Shown here: piece after piece, positions 1 to 13,531 of the stretch
Layout of the letters: the number at the start of each line of letters is the position of its first letter
How positions within the stretch are numbered: the first letter of the stretch is position 1
Source: Strigamia acuminata
Taxonomy: Eukaryota > Arthropoda > Chilopoda > Geophilomorpha > Linotaeniidae
Length of the DNA: 64,000 nt
Direction of reading: 5' to 3'
Assembly (NCBI GenBank): GCA_949358305.1
Contig: OX442323.1
Span: 186,001 to 250,000 of the forward strand
Notes under the pieces: generated by a model
What the model saw: the letters and a program-made list of their open reading frames with translations, nothing else
What the model was told of the DNA's origin: nothing
Database searches by the model: none
Made by a program: the position numbers and the translations under genes

Positions 1-1820
1 ATGTTCAGAAATAGTGTTTAAACCTTAGTAGAAAGCTCCAATGTAAGTTTTAGAAACATCTAACTAATGATTTGGGAGAATAGACTTTTGATCTCATCAC
101 AGTTGACTTAGCACAAACACCACAAGTCCAATGTCTCTGAATGTTCAGAAATAGTGTTTAAACCTTAGTAGAAGGCTCCAATGTAAGTTTTAGAAACATC
201 TAACTAATGATTTGGGAGAATAGACTTTTGATCTCATCACAGTTGACTTAGCACAAACACCACAAGATTAATGTCTCTGAATGTTCAGAAATAGTGTTTA
301 AACCTTAGTAGAAGGCTCCAATGTAAGTTTTAGAAACATCTAACTAATGATTTGGGAGAATAGACTTTTGATCTCATCACAGTTGACTTAGCACAAACAC
401 CACAAGACCAATGTCTCTGAATGTTCAGAAATAGTGTTTAAACCTTAGTAGAAGGCTCCAATGTAAGTTTTAGAAACATCTAACTAATGATTTGGGAGAA
501 TAGACTTTTGATCTCATCACAGTTGACTTAGCACAAACACCACAAGTCCAATGTCTCTGAATGTTCAGAAATAGTTTTTAAACCTTAGTAGAAGGCTCCA
601 ATGTAAGTTTTAGAAATATCTAACTAATGATTTGGGAGAATAGACTTTTGATCTCATCACAGTTGACTTAGCACAAACACCACAAGATTAATGTCTCTGA
701 ATGTTCAGAAATAGTGTTTAAACCTTAGTAGAAGGCTCCAATGTAAGTTTTAGAAACATCTAACTAATGATTTGGGAGAATAGACTTTTGATCTCATCAC
801 AGTTGACTTAGCACAAACACCACAAGATTAATGTCTCTGAATGTTCAGAAATAGTGTTTAAACCTTAGTAGAAGGCTCCAATGTAAGTTTTAGAAACATC
901 TAACTAATGATTTGGGAGAATAGACTTTTGATCTCATCACAGTTGACTTAGCACAAACACCACAAGACCAATGTCTCTGAATGTTCAGAAATAGTGTTTA
1001 AACCTTAGTAGAAGGCTCCAATGTAAGTTTTAGAAATATCTAACTAATGATTTGGGAGAATAGACTTTTGATCTCATCACAGTTGACTTAGCACAAACAC
1101 CACAAGTCCAATGTCTCTGAATGTTCAGAAATAGTGTTTAAACCTTAGTAGAAGGCTCCAATGTAAGTTTTAGAAACATCTAACTAATGATTTGGGAGAA
1201 TAGACTTTTGATCTCATCACAGTTGACTTAGCACAAACACCACAAGATTAATGTCTCTGAATGTTCAGAAATAGTGTTTAAACCTTAGTAGAAGGCTCCA
1301 ATGTAAGTTTTAGAAACATCTAACTAATGATTTGGGAGAATAGACTTTTGATCTCATCACAGTTGACTTAGCACAAACACCACAAGACCAATGTCTCTGA
1401 ATGTTCAGAAATAGTGTTTAAACCTTAGTAGAAGGCTCCAATGTAAGTTTTAGAAACATCTAACTAATGATTTGGGAGAATAGACTTTTGATCTCATCAC
1501 AGATGACTTAGCACAAACACCACAAGACCAATGTCTCTGAATGTTCAGAAATAGGGTTTAAACCTTAGTAGAAGGCTCCAATGTAAGTTTTAGAAACATC
1601 TAACCAATGATTTGGGAGAATAGACTTTTGATCTCATCACAGTTGACTTAGCACAAACACCACAAGACCAATGTCTCTGAATGTTCAGAAATAGTGTTTA
1701 AACCTTAGTAGAAAGCTCCAATGTAAGTTTTAGAAACATCTAACTAATGATTTGGGAGAATAGACTTTTGATCTCATCACAGTTGACTTAGCACAAACAC
1801 CACAAGTCTAATGTCTCTGA

Positions 1821-1960
1821 ATGTTCAGAAATAGTGTTTAAACCTTAGTAGAAGCCTTCAATTTAAATTTTAGCAACATCCAAGCACTGATTTGGGAGAA
1901 TAGACTTTTGATCTCATCACAGTTGACTTAGCACAAACACCACAAGACCAATGTTTCTGA
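1821..1960. repeat. Chimeric 140-bp monomer (type D)
   Basis: This monomer carries AGCCTTCAATTTAAATTTTAG and CAACATCCAAGCA, as in the 147-bp type, then switches at about base 69 to the ordinary CTGATTTGGGAGAATAG. It looks like a recombinant of types E and A. Left-array copies start at 1821, 5909, 7883, 9010, 9997, 13105, 14799 and 18321, nearly always one or two monomers before a type E. Many more occur on the right, for example 32012, 33700, 34120, 35080 and 35500, mostly with AAACCCTAG and followed by a monomer with CACAGATGAC at the boundary. Confidence 0.9.
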
Positions 1961-2100
1961 ATGTTCAGAAATAGTGTTTAAACCTTAGTAGAAGGCTCCA
2001 ATGTAAGTTTTAGAAACATCTAACCAATGATTTGGGAGAATAGACTTTTGATCTCATCACAGTTGACTTAGCACAAACACCACAAGTCCAATGTCTCTGA

Positions 2101-2247
2101 ATGTTCAGAAATAGTGTTTAAACCTTAGTAGAAGCCTTCAATGTAAGTTTTAGCAACATCCAAGCAATACATTTTGAAAAAAAAATTTTGAGCTTATTTC
2201 ACATCGCAGTTGACTTAGCACAAACACCACAAGACCAATGTCTCTGA
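2101..2247. repeat. 147-bp variant monomer (type E), left-array set
   Basis: First of 21 copies of a 147-bp monomer in the left array. The others start at 2948, 4075, 5062, 6049, 7316, 8023, 9290, 10277, 10844, 11691, 12258, 13385, 13952, 14939, 16907, 17474, 18461, 20429, 21837 and 22404. The first ~45 bases and the last ~45 are those of the ordinary monomer. The middle is replaced by AGCCTTCAATGTAAG, then a segment carrying TTTTG, nine A and four T, then GAGCTTATTTCACATCGCAG. This variant closes each block of 3 to 15 ordinary monomers, so it marks the higher-order units. The copy at 6049 has AATAAATT where the others have AATACATT. Confidence 0.97.
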
Positions 2248-5200
2248 ATGTTCAGAAATAGTGTTTAAACCTTAGTAGAAAGCTCCAATGTAAGTTTTAG
2301 AAACATCTAACTAATGATTTGGGAGAATAGACTTTTGATCTCATCACAGTTGACTTAGCACAAACACCACAAGTCCAATGTCTCTGAATGTTCAGAAATA
2401 GTGTTTAAACCTTAGTAGAAGGCTCCAATGTAAGTTTTAGAAACATCTAACTAATGATTTGGGAGAATAGACTTTTGATCTCATCACAGTTGACTTAGCA
2501 CAAACACCACAAGATTAATGTCTCTGAATGTTCAGAAATAGTGTTTAAACCTTAGTAGAAGGCTCCAATGTAAGTTTTAGAAACATCTAACTAATGATTT
2601 GGGAGAATAGACTTTTGATCTCATCACAGTTGACTTAGCACAAACACCACAAGACCAATGTCTCTGAATGTTCAGAAATAGTGTTTAAACCTTAGTAGAA
2701 GGCTCCAATGTAAGTTTTAGAAACATCTAACTAATGATTTGGGAGAATAGACTTTTGATCTCATCACAGTTGACTTAGCACAAACACCACAAGACCAATG
2801 TTTCTGAATGTTCAGAAATAGTGTTTAAACCTTAGTAGAAGGCTCCAATGTAAGTTTTAGAAACATCTAACCAATGATTTGGGAGAATAGACTTTTGATC
2901 TCATCACAGTTGACTTAGCACAAACACCACAAGTCCAATGTCTCTGAATGTTCAGAAATAGTGTTTAAACCTTAGTAGAAGCCTTCAACGTAAGTTTTAG
3001 CAACATCCAAGCAATACATTTTGAAAAAAAAATTTTGAGCTTATTTCACATCGCAGTTGACTTAGCACAAACACCACAAGACCAATGTCTCTGAATGTTC
3101 AGAAATAGTGTTTAAACCTTAGTAGAAAGCTCCAATGTAAGTTTTAGAAACATCTAACTAATGATTTGGGAGAATAGACTTTTGATCTCATCACAGTTGA
3201 CTTAGCACAAACACCACAAGACCAATGTCTCTGAATGTTCAGAAATAGTGTTTAAACCTTAGTAGAAGGCTCCAATGTAAGTTTTAGAAACATCTAACTA
3301 ATGATTTGGGAGAATAGACTTTTGATCTCATCACAGATGACTTAGCACAAACACCACAAGACCAATGTCTCTGAATGTTCAGAAATAGGGTTTAAACCTT
3401 AGTAGAAGGCTCCAATGTAAGTTTTAGAAACATCTAACTAATGATTTGGGAGAATAGACTTTTGATCTCATCACAGTTGACTTAGCACAAACACCACAAG
3501 ACCAATGTCTCTGAATGTTCAGAAATAGTGTTTAAACCTTAGTAGAAGGCTCCAATGTAAGTTTTAGAAACATCTAACTAATGATTTGGGAGAATAGACT
3601 TTTGATCTCATCACAGATGACTTAGCACAAACACCACAAGACCAATGTCTCTGAATGTTCAGAAATAGGGTTTAAACCTTAGTAGAAGGCTCCAATGTAA
3701 GTTTTAGAAACATCTAACTAATGATTTGGGAGAATAGACTTTTGATCTCATCACAGTTGACTTAGCACAAACACCACAAGATTAATGTCTCTGAATGTTC
3801 AGAAATAGTGTTTAAACCTTAGTAGAAGGCTCCAATGTAAGTTTTAGAAACATCTAACTAATGATTTGGGAGAATAGACTTTTGATCTCATCACAGTTGA
3901 CTTAGCACAAACACCACAAGACCAATGTTTCTGAATGTTCAGAAATAGTGTTTAAACCTTAGTAGAAGGCTCCAATGTAAGTTTTAGAAACATCTAACCA
4001 ATGATTTGGGAGAATAGACTTTTGATCTCATCACAGTTGACTTAGCACAAACACCACAAGTCCAATGTCTCTGAATGTTCAGAAATAGTGTTTAAACCTT
4101 AGTAGAAGCCTTCAACGTAAGTTTTAGCAACATCCAAGCAATACATTTTGAAAAAAAAATTTTGAGCTTATTTCACATCGCAGTTGACTTAGCACAAACA
4201 CCACAAGACCAATGTCTCTGAATGTTCAGAAATAGTGTTTAAACCTTAGTAGAAAGCTCCAATGTAAGTTTTAGAAACATCTAACTAATGATTTGGGAGA
4301 ATAGACTTTTGATCTCATCACAGTTGACTTAGCACAAACACCACAAGACCAATGTCTCTGAATGTTCAGAAATAGTGTTTAAACCTTAGTAGAAGGCTCC
4401 AATGTAAGTTTTAGAAACATCTAACTAATGATTTGGGAGAATAGACTTTTGATCTCATCACAGATGACTTAGCACAAACACCACAAGACCAATGTCTCTG
4501 AATGTTCAGAAATAGGGTTTAAACCTTAGTAGAAGGCTCCAATGTAAGTTTTAGAAACATCTAACTAATGATTTGGGAGAATAGACTTTTGATCTCATCA
4601 CAGTTGACTTAGCACAAACACCACAAGACCAATGTCTCTGAATGTTCAGAAATAGTGTTTAAACCTTAGTAGAAGACTCCAATGTAAGTTTTAGAAACAT
4701 CTAACTAATGATTTGGGAGAATAGACTTTTGATCTCATCACAGATGACTTAGCACAAACACCACAAGACCAATGTCTCTGAATGTTCAGAAATAGGGTTT
4801 AAACCTTAGTAGAAGGCTCCAATGTAAGTTTTAGAAACATCTAACTAATGATTTGGGAGAATAGACTTTTGATCTCATCACAGTTGACTTAGCACAAACA
4901 CCACAAGACCAATGTTTCTGAATGTTCAGAAATAGTGTTTAAACCTTAGTAGAAGGCTCCAATGTAAGTTTTAGAAACATCTAACCAATGATTTGGGAGA
5001 ATAGACTTTTGATCTCATCACAGTTGACTTAGCACAAACACCACAAGTCCAATGTCTCTGAATGTTCAGAAATAGTGTTTAAACCTTAGTAGAAGCCTTC
5101 AACGTAAGTTTTAGCAACATCCAAGCAATACATTTTGAAAAAAAAATTTTGAGCTTATTTCACATCGCAGTTGACTTAGCACAAACACCACAAGACCAAT

Positions 5201-8200
5201 GTCTCTGAATGTTCAGAAATAGTGTTTAAACCTTAGTAGAAAGCTCCAATGTAAGTTTTAGAAACATCTAACTAATGATTTGGGAGAATAGACTTTTGAT
5301 CTCATCACAGTTGACTTAGCACAAACACCACAAGACCAATGTCTCTGAATGTTCAGAAATAGTGTTTAAACCTTAGTAGAAGGCTCCAATGTAAGTTTTA
5401 GAAACATCTAACTAATGATTTGGAAGAATAGACTTTTGATCTCATCACAGTTGACTTAGCACAAACACCACAAGATTAATGTCTCTGAATGTTCAGAAAT
5501 AGTGTTTAAACCTTAGTAGAAGGCTCCAATGTAAGTTTTAGAAACATCTAACTAATGATTTGGGAGAATAGACTTTTGATCTCATCACAGTTGACTTAGC
5601 ACAAACACCACAAGACCAATGTCTCTGAATGTTCAGAAATAGTGTTTAAACCTTAGTAAAAGGCTCCAATGTAAGTTTTAGAAACATCTAACTAATGATT
5701 TGGGAGAATAGACTTTTGATCTCATCACAGTTGACTTAGCACAAACACCACAAGACCAATGTTTCTGAATGTTCAGAAATAGTGTTTAAACCTTAGTAGA
5801 AGGCTCCAATGTAAGTTTTAGAAACATCTAACCAATGATTTGGGAGAATAGACTTTTGATCTCATCACAGTTGACTTAGCACAAACACCACAAGTCTAAT
5901 GTCTCTGAATGTTCAGAAATAGTGTTTAAACCTTAGTAGAAGCCTTCAATTTAAATTTTAGCAACATCCAAGCACTGATTTGGGAGAATAGACTTTTGAT
6001 CTCATCACAGTTGACTTAGCACAAACACCACAAGTCCAATGTCTCTGAATGTTCAGAAATAGTGTTTAAACCTTAGTAGAAGCCTTCAATGTAAGTTTTA
6101 GCAACATCCAAGCAATAAATTTTGAAAAAAAAATTTTGAGCTTATTTCACATCGCAGTTGACTTAGCACAAACACCACAAGACCAATGTCTCTGAATGTT
6201 CAGAAATAGTGTTTAAACCTTAGTAGAAAGCTCCAATGTAAGTTTTAGAAACATCTAACTAATGATTTGGGAGAATAGACTTTTGATCTCATCACAGTTG
6301 ACTTAGCACAAACACCACAAGACCAATGTCTCTGAATGTTCAGAAATAGTGTTTAAACCTTAGTAGAAGGCTCCAATGTAAGTTTTAGAAACATCTAACT
6401 AATGATTTGGGAGAATAGACTTTTGATCTCATCACAGATGACTTAGCACAAACACCACAAGACCAATGTCTCTGAATGTTCAGAAATAGGGTTTAAACCT
6501 TAGTAGAAGGCTCCAATGTAAGTTTTAGAAACATCTAACTAATGATTTGGGAGAATAGACTTTTGATCTCATCACAGTTGACTTAGCACAAACACCACAA
6601 GACCAATGTCTCTGAATGTTCAGAAATAGTGTTTAAACCTTAGTAGAAGACTCCAATGTAAGTTTTAGAAACATCTAACTAATGATTTGGGAGAATAGAC
6701 TTTTGATCTCATCACAGATGACTTAGCACAAACACCACAAGACCAATGTCTCTGAATGTTCAGAAATAGGGTTTAAACCTTAGTAGAAGGCTCCAATGTA
6801 AGTTTTAGAAACATCTAACTAATGATTTGGGAGAATAGACTTTTGATCTCATCACAGTTGACTTAGCACAAACACCACAAGATTAATGTCTCTGAATGTT
6901 CAGAAATAGTGTTTAAACCTTAGTAGAAGGCTCCAATGTAAGTTTTAGAAACATCTAACTAATGATTTGGAAGAATAGACTTTTGATCTCATCACAGTTG
7001 ACTTAGCACAAACACCACAAGACCAATGTCTCTGAATGTTCAGAAATAGTGTTTAAACCTTAGTAGAAGGCTCCAATGTAAGTTTTAGAAACATCTAACT
7101 AATGATTTGGGAGAATAGACTTTTGATCTCATCACAGTTGACTTAGCACAAACACCACAAGACCAATGTTTCTGAATGTTCAGAAATAGTGTTTAAACCT
7201 TAGTAGAAGGCTCCAATGTAAGTTTTAGAAACATCTAACCAATGATTTGGGAGAATAGACTTTTGATCTCATCACAGTTGACTTAGCACAAACACCACAA
7301 GTCCAATGTCTCTGAATGTTCAGAAATAGTGTTTAAACCTTAGTAGAAGCCTTCAACGTAAGTTTTAGCAACATCCAAGCAATACATTTTGAAAAAAAAA
7401 TTTTGAGCTTATTTCACATCGCAGTTGACTTAGCACAAACACCACAAGACCAATGTCTCTGAATGTTCAGAAATAGTGTTTAAACCTTAGTAGAAAGCTC
7501 CAATGTAAGTTTTAGAAACATCTAACTAATGATTTGGGAGAATAGACTTTTGATCTCATCACAGTTGACTTAGCACAAACACCACAAGACCAATGTCTCT
7601 GAATGTTCAGAAATAGTGTTTAAACCTTAGTAGAAGGCTCCAATGTAAGTTTTAGAAACATCTAACTAATGATTTGGGAGAATAGACTTTTGATCTCATC
7701 ACAGTTGACTTAGCACAAACACCACAAGACCAATGTTTCTGAATGTTCAGAAATAGTGTTTAAACCTTAGTAGAAGGCTCCAATGTAAGTTTTAGAAACA
7801 TCTAACCAATGATTTGGGAGAATAGACTTTTGATCTCATCACAGTTGACTTAGCACAAACACCACAAGTCTAATGTCTCTGAATGTTCAGAAATAGTGTT
7901 TAAACCTTAGTAGAAGCCTTCAATTTAAATTTTAGCAACATCCAAGCACTGATTTGGGAGAATAGACTTTTGATCTCATCACAGTTGACTTAGCACAAAC
8001 ACCACAAGTCCAATGTCTCTGAATGTTCAGAAATAGTGTTTAAACCTTAGTAGAAGCCTTCAATGTAAGTTTTAGCAACATCCAAGCAATACATTTTGAA
8101 AAAAAAATTTTGAGCTTATTTCACATCGCAGTTGACTTAGCACAAACACCACAAGACCAATGTCTCTGAATGTTCAGAAATAGTGTTTAAACCTTAGTAG

Positions 8201-11200
8201 AAGGCTCCAATGTAAGTTTTAGAAACATCTAACTAATGATTTGGAAGAATAGACTTTTGATCTCATCACAGTTGACTTAGCACAAACACCACAAGACCAA
8301 TGTTTCTGAATGTTTAGAAATAGTGTTTAAACCTTAGTAGAAGGCTCCAATGTAAGTTTTAGAAACATCTAACCAATGATTTGGGAGAATAGACTTTTGA
8401 TCTCATCACAGTTGACTTAGCACAAACACCACAAGACCAATGTTTCTGAATGTTCAGAAATAGTGTTTAAACCTTAGTAGAAGGCTCCAATGTAAGTTTT
8501 AGAAACATCTAACCAATGATTTGGGAGAATAGACTTTTGATCTCATCACAGTTGACTTAGCACAAACACCACAAGACCAATATTTCTGAATGTTCAGAAA
8601 TAATGTTTAAACCTTAGTAGAAGGCTCCAATGTAAGTTTTAGAAACATCTAACCAATGATTTGGGAGAATAGACTTTTGATCTCATCACAGTTGACTTAG
8701 CACAAACACCACAAGATTAATGTCTCTGAATGTTCAGAAATAGGGTTTAAACCTTAGTAGAAGGCTCTAATGTAAGTTTTAGAAACATCTAACCAATGAT
8801 TTGGGAGAATAGACTTTTGATCTCATCACAGTTGACTTAGCACAAACACCACAAGACCAATGTCTCTGAATGTTCAGAAATAGTGTTTAAACCTTAGTAG
8901 AAAGCTCCAATGTAAGTTTTAGAAACATCTAACTAATGATTTGGGAGAATAGACTTTTGATCTCATCACAGTTGACTTAGCACAAACACCACAAGTCTAA
9001 TGTCTCTGAATGTTCAGAAATAGTGTTTAAACCTTAGTAGAAGCCTTCAATTTAAATTTTAGCAACATCCAAGCACTGATTTGGGAGAATAGACTTTTGA
9101 TCTCATCACAGTTGACTTAGCACAAACACCACAAGACCAATGTTTCTGAATGTTCAGAAATAGTGTTTAAACCTTAGTAGAAGGCTCCAATGTAAGTTTT
9201 AGAAACATCTAACCAATGATTTGGGAGAATAGACTTTTGATCTCATCACAGTTGACTTAGCACAAACACCACAAGTCCAATGTCTCTGAATGTTCAGAAA
9301 TAGTGTTTAAACCTTAGTAGAAGCCTTCAATGTAAGTTTTAGCAACATCCAAGCAATACATTTTGAAAAAAAAATTTTGAGCTTATTTCACATAGCAGTT
9401 GACTTAGCACAAACACCACAAGACCAATGTCTCTGAATGTTCAGAAATAGTGTTTAAACCTTAGTAGAAAGCTCCAATGTAAGTTTTAGAAACATCTAAC
9501 TAATGATTTGGGAGAATAGACTTTTGATCTCATCACAGTTGACTTAGCACAAACACCACAAGTCCAATGTCTCTGAATGTTCAGAAATAGTGTTTAAACC
9601 TTAGTAGAAGGCTCCAATGTAAGTTTTAGAAACATCTAACTAATGATTTGGGAGAATAGACTTTTGATCTCATCACAGTTGACTTAGCACAAACACCACA
9701 AGATTAATGTCTCTGAATGTTCAGAAATAGTGTTTAAACCTTAGTAGAAGGCTCCAATGTAAGTTTTAGAAACATCTAACTAATGATTTGGGAGAATAGA
9801 CTTTTGATCTCATCACAGTTGACTTAGCACAAACACCACAAGACCAATGTTTCTGAATGTTCAGAAATAGTGTTTAAACCTTAGTAGAAGGCTCCAATGT
9901 AAGTTTTAGAAACATCTAACCAATGATTTGGGAGAATAGACTTTTGATCTCATCACAGTTGACTTAGCACAAACACCACAAGTCTAATGTCTCTGAATGT
10001 TCAGAAATAGTGTTTAAACCTTAGTAGAAGCCTTCAATTTAAATTTTAGCAACATCCAAGCACTGATTTGGGAGAATAGACTTTTGATCTCATCACAGTT
10101 GACTTAGCACAAACACCACAAGACCAATGTTTCTGAATGTTCAGAAATAGTGTTTAAACCTTAGTAGAAGGCTCCAATGTAAGTTTTAGAAACATCTAAC
10201 CAATGATTTGGGAGAATAGACTTTTGATCTCATCACAGTTGACTTAGCACAAACACCACAAGTCCAATGTTTCTGAATGTTCAGAAATAGTGTTTAAACC
10301 TTAGTAGAAGCCTTCAATGTAAGTTTTAGCAACATCCAAGCAATACATTTTGAAAAAAAAATTTTGAGCTTATTTCACATAGCAGTTGACTTAGCACAAA
10401 CACCACAAGACCAATGTCTCTGAATGTTCAGAAATAGTGTTTAAACCTTAGTAGAAAGCTCCAATGTAAGTTTTAGAAACATCTAACTAATGATTTGGGA
10501 GAATAGACTTTTGATCTCATCACAGTTGACTTAGCACAAACACCACAAGTCCAATGTCTCTGAATGTTCAGAAATAGTGTTTAAACCTTAGTAGAAGGCT
10601 CCAATGTAAGTTTTAGAAACATCTAACTAATGATTTGGGAGAATAGACTTTTGATCTCATCACAGTTGACTTAGCACAAACACCACAAGACCAATGTTTC
10701 TGAATGTTCAGAAATAGTGTTTAAACCTTAGTAGAAGGCTCCAATGTAAGTTTTAGAAACATCTAACCAATGATTTGGGAGAATAGACTTTTGATCTCAT
10801 CACAGTTGACTTAGCACAAACACCACAAGTCCAATGTCTCTGAATGTTCAGAAATAGTGTTTAAACCTTAGTAGAAGCCTTCAATGTAAGTTTTAGCAAC
10901 ATCCAAGCAATACATTTTGAAAAAAAAATTTTGAGCTTATTTCACATAGCAGTTGACTTAGCACAAACACCACAAGACCAATGTCTCTGAATGTTCAGAA
11001 ATAGTGTTTAAACCTTAGTAGAAAGCTCCAATGTAAGTTTTAGAAACATCTAACTAATGATTTGGGAGAATAGACTTTTGATCTCATCACAGTTGACTTA
11101 GCACAAACACCACAAGTCCAATGTCTCTGAATGTTCAGAAATAGTGTTTAAACCTTAGTAGAAGGCTCCAATGTAAGTTTTAGAAACATCTAACTAATGA

Positions 11201-11837
11201 TTTGGGAGAATAGACTTTTGATCTCATCACAGTTGACTTAGCACAAACACCACAAGATTAATGTCTCTGAATGTTCCGAAATAGTGTTTAAACCTTAGTA
11301 GAAGGCTCCAATGTAAGTTTTAGAAACATCTAACTAATGATTTGGGAGAATAGACTTTTGATCTCATCACAGTTGACTTAGCACAAACACCACAAGACCA
11401 ATGTCTCTGAATGTTCAGAAATAGTGTTTAAACCTTAGTAGAAGGCTCCAATGTAAGTTTTAGAAACATCTAACTAATGATTTGGGAGAATAGACTTTTG
11501 ATCTCATCACAGTTGACTTAGCACAAACACCACAAGACCAATGTTTCTGAATGTTCAGAAATAGTGTTTAAACCTTAGTAGAAGGCTCCAATGTAAGTTT
11601 TAGAAACATCTAACCAATGATTTGGGAGAATAGACTTTTGATCTCATCACAGTTGACTTAGCACAAACACCACAAGTCCAATGTCTCTGAATGTTCAGAA
11701 ATAGTGTTTAAACCTTAGTAGAAGCCTTCAATGTAAGTTTTAGCAACATCCAAGCAATACATTTTGAAAAAAAAATTTTGAGCTTATTTCACATCGCAGT
11801 TGACTTAGCACAAACACCACAAGACCAATGTCTCTGA

Positions 11838-13531
11838 ATGTTCAGAAATAGTGTTTAAACCTTAGTAGAAAGCTCTAATGTAAGTTTTAGAAACATTTAA
11901 CTAATGATTTGGGAGAATAGACTTTTGATCTCATCACAGTTGACTTAGCACAAACACCACAAGACCAATGTCTCTGAATGTTCAGAAATAGTGTTTAAAC
12001 CTTAGTAGAAGGCTCCAATGTAAGTTTTAGAAACATCTAACTAATGATTTGGGAGAATAGACTTTTGATCTCATCACAGATGACTTAGCACAAACACCAC
12101 AAGACCAATGTCTCTGAATGTTCAGAAATAGGGTTTAAACCTTAGTAGAAGGCTCCAATGTAAGTTTTAGAAACATCTAACTAATGATTTGGGAGAATAG
12201 ACTTTTGATCTCATCACAGATGACTTAGCACAAACACCACAAGTCCAATGTCTCTGAATGTTCAGAAATAGTGTTTAAACCTTAGTAGAAGCCTTCAATG
12301 TAAGTTTTAGCAACATCCAAGCAATACATTTTGAAAAAAAAATTTTGAGCTTATTTCACATCGCAGTTGACTTAGCACAAACACCACAAGACCAATGTCT
12401 CTGAATGTTCAGAAATAGTGTTTAAACCTTAGTAGAAAGCTCCAATGTAAGTTTTAGAAACATCTAACTAATGATTTGGAAGAATAGACTTTTGATCTCA
12501 TCACAGTTGACTTAGCACAAACACCACAAGTCCAATGTCTCTGAATGTTCAGAAATAGTGTTTAAACCATAGTAGAAGGCTCCAATGTAAGTTTTAGAAA
12601 CATCTAACTAATGATTTGGGAGAATAGACTTTTGATCTCATCACAGTTGACTTAGCACAAACACCACAAGATTAATGTCTCTGAATGTTCAGAAATAGTG
12701 TTTAAACCTTAGTAGAAGGCTCCAATGTAAGTTTTAGAAACATCTAACTAATGATTTGGGAGAATAGACTTTTGATCTCATCACAGTTGACTTAGCACAA
12801 ACACCACAAGACCAATGTCTCTGAATGTTCAGAAATAGTGTTTAAACCTTAGTAGAAGGCTCCAATGTAAGTTTTAGAAACATCTAACTAATGATTTGGG
12901 AGAATAGACTTTTGATCTCATCACAGTTGACTTAGCACAAACACCACAAGACCAATGTTTCTGAATGTTCAGAAATAGTGTTTAAACCTTAGTAGAAGGC
13001 TCCAATGTAAGTTTTAGAAACATCTAACCAATGATTTGGGAGAATAGACTTTTGATCTCATCACAGTTGACTTAGCACAAACACCACAAGTCTAATGTCT
13101 CTGAATGTTCAGAAATAGTGTTTAAACCTTAGTAGAAGCCTTCAATTTAAATTTTAGCAACATCCAAGCACTGATTTGGGAGAATAGACTTTTGATCTCA
13201 TCACAGTTGACTTAGCACAAACACCACAAGTCCAATATCTCTGAATGTTCAGAAATAGTGTTTAAACCTTAGTAGAAGGCTCCAATGTAAGTTTTAGAAA
13301 CATCTAACCAATGATTTGGGAGAATAGACTTTTGATCTCATCACAGTTGACTTAGCACAAACACCACAAGTCCAATGTCTCTGAATGTTCAGAAATAGTG
13401 TTTAAACCTTAGTAGAAGCCTTCAATGTAAGTTTTAGCAACATCCAAGCAATACATTTTGAAAAAAAAATTTTGAGCTTATTTCACATCGCAGTTGACTT
13501 AGCACAAACACCACAAGACCAATGTCTCTGA
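11838..13531. repeat. Partial copy of the 25-monomer HOR
   Basis: Starts with the marker monomer (AAAGCTCTAATG and ACATTTAAC) that opens each copy of the 3522-bp higher-order unit. It consists of a 567-bp block (three monomers plus type E) and a 1127-bp block (seven plus type E). The 13-monomer block seen in complete copies is missing, and one extra ordinary monomer is present before the last type E. Confidence 0.8.
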
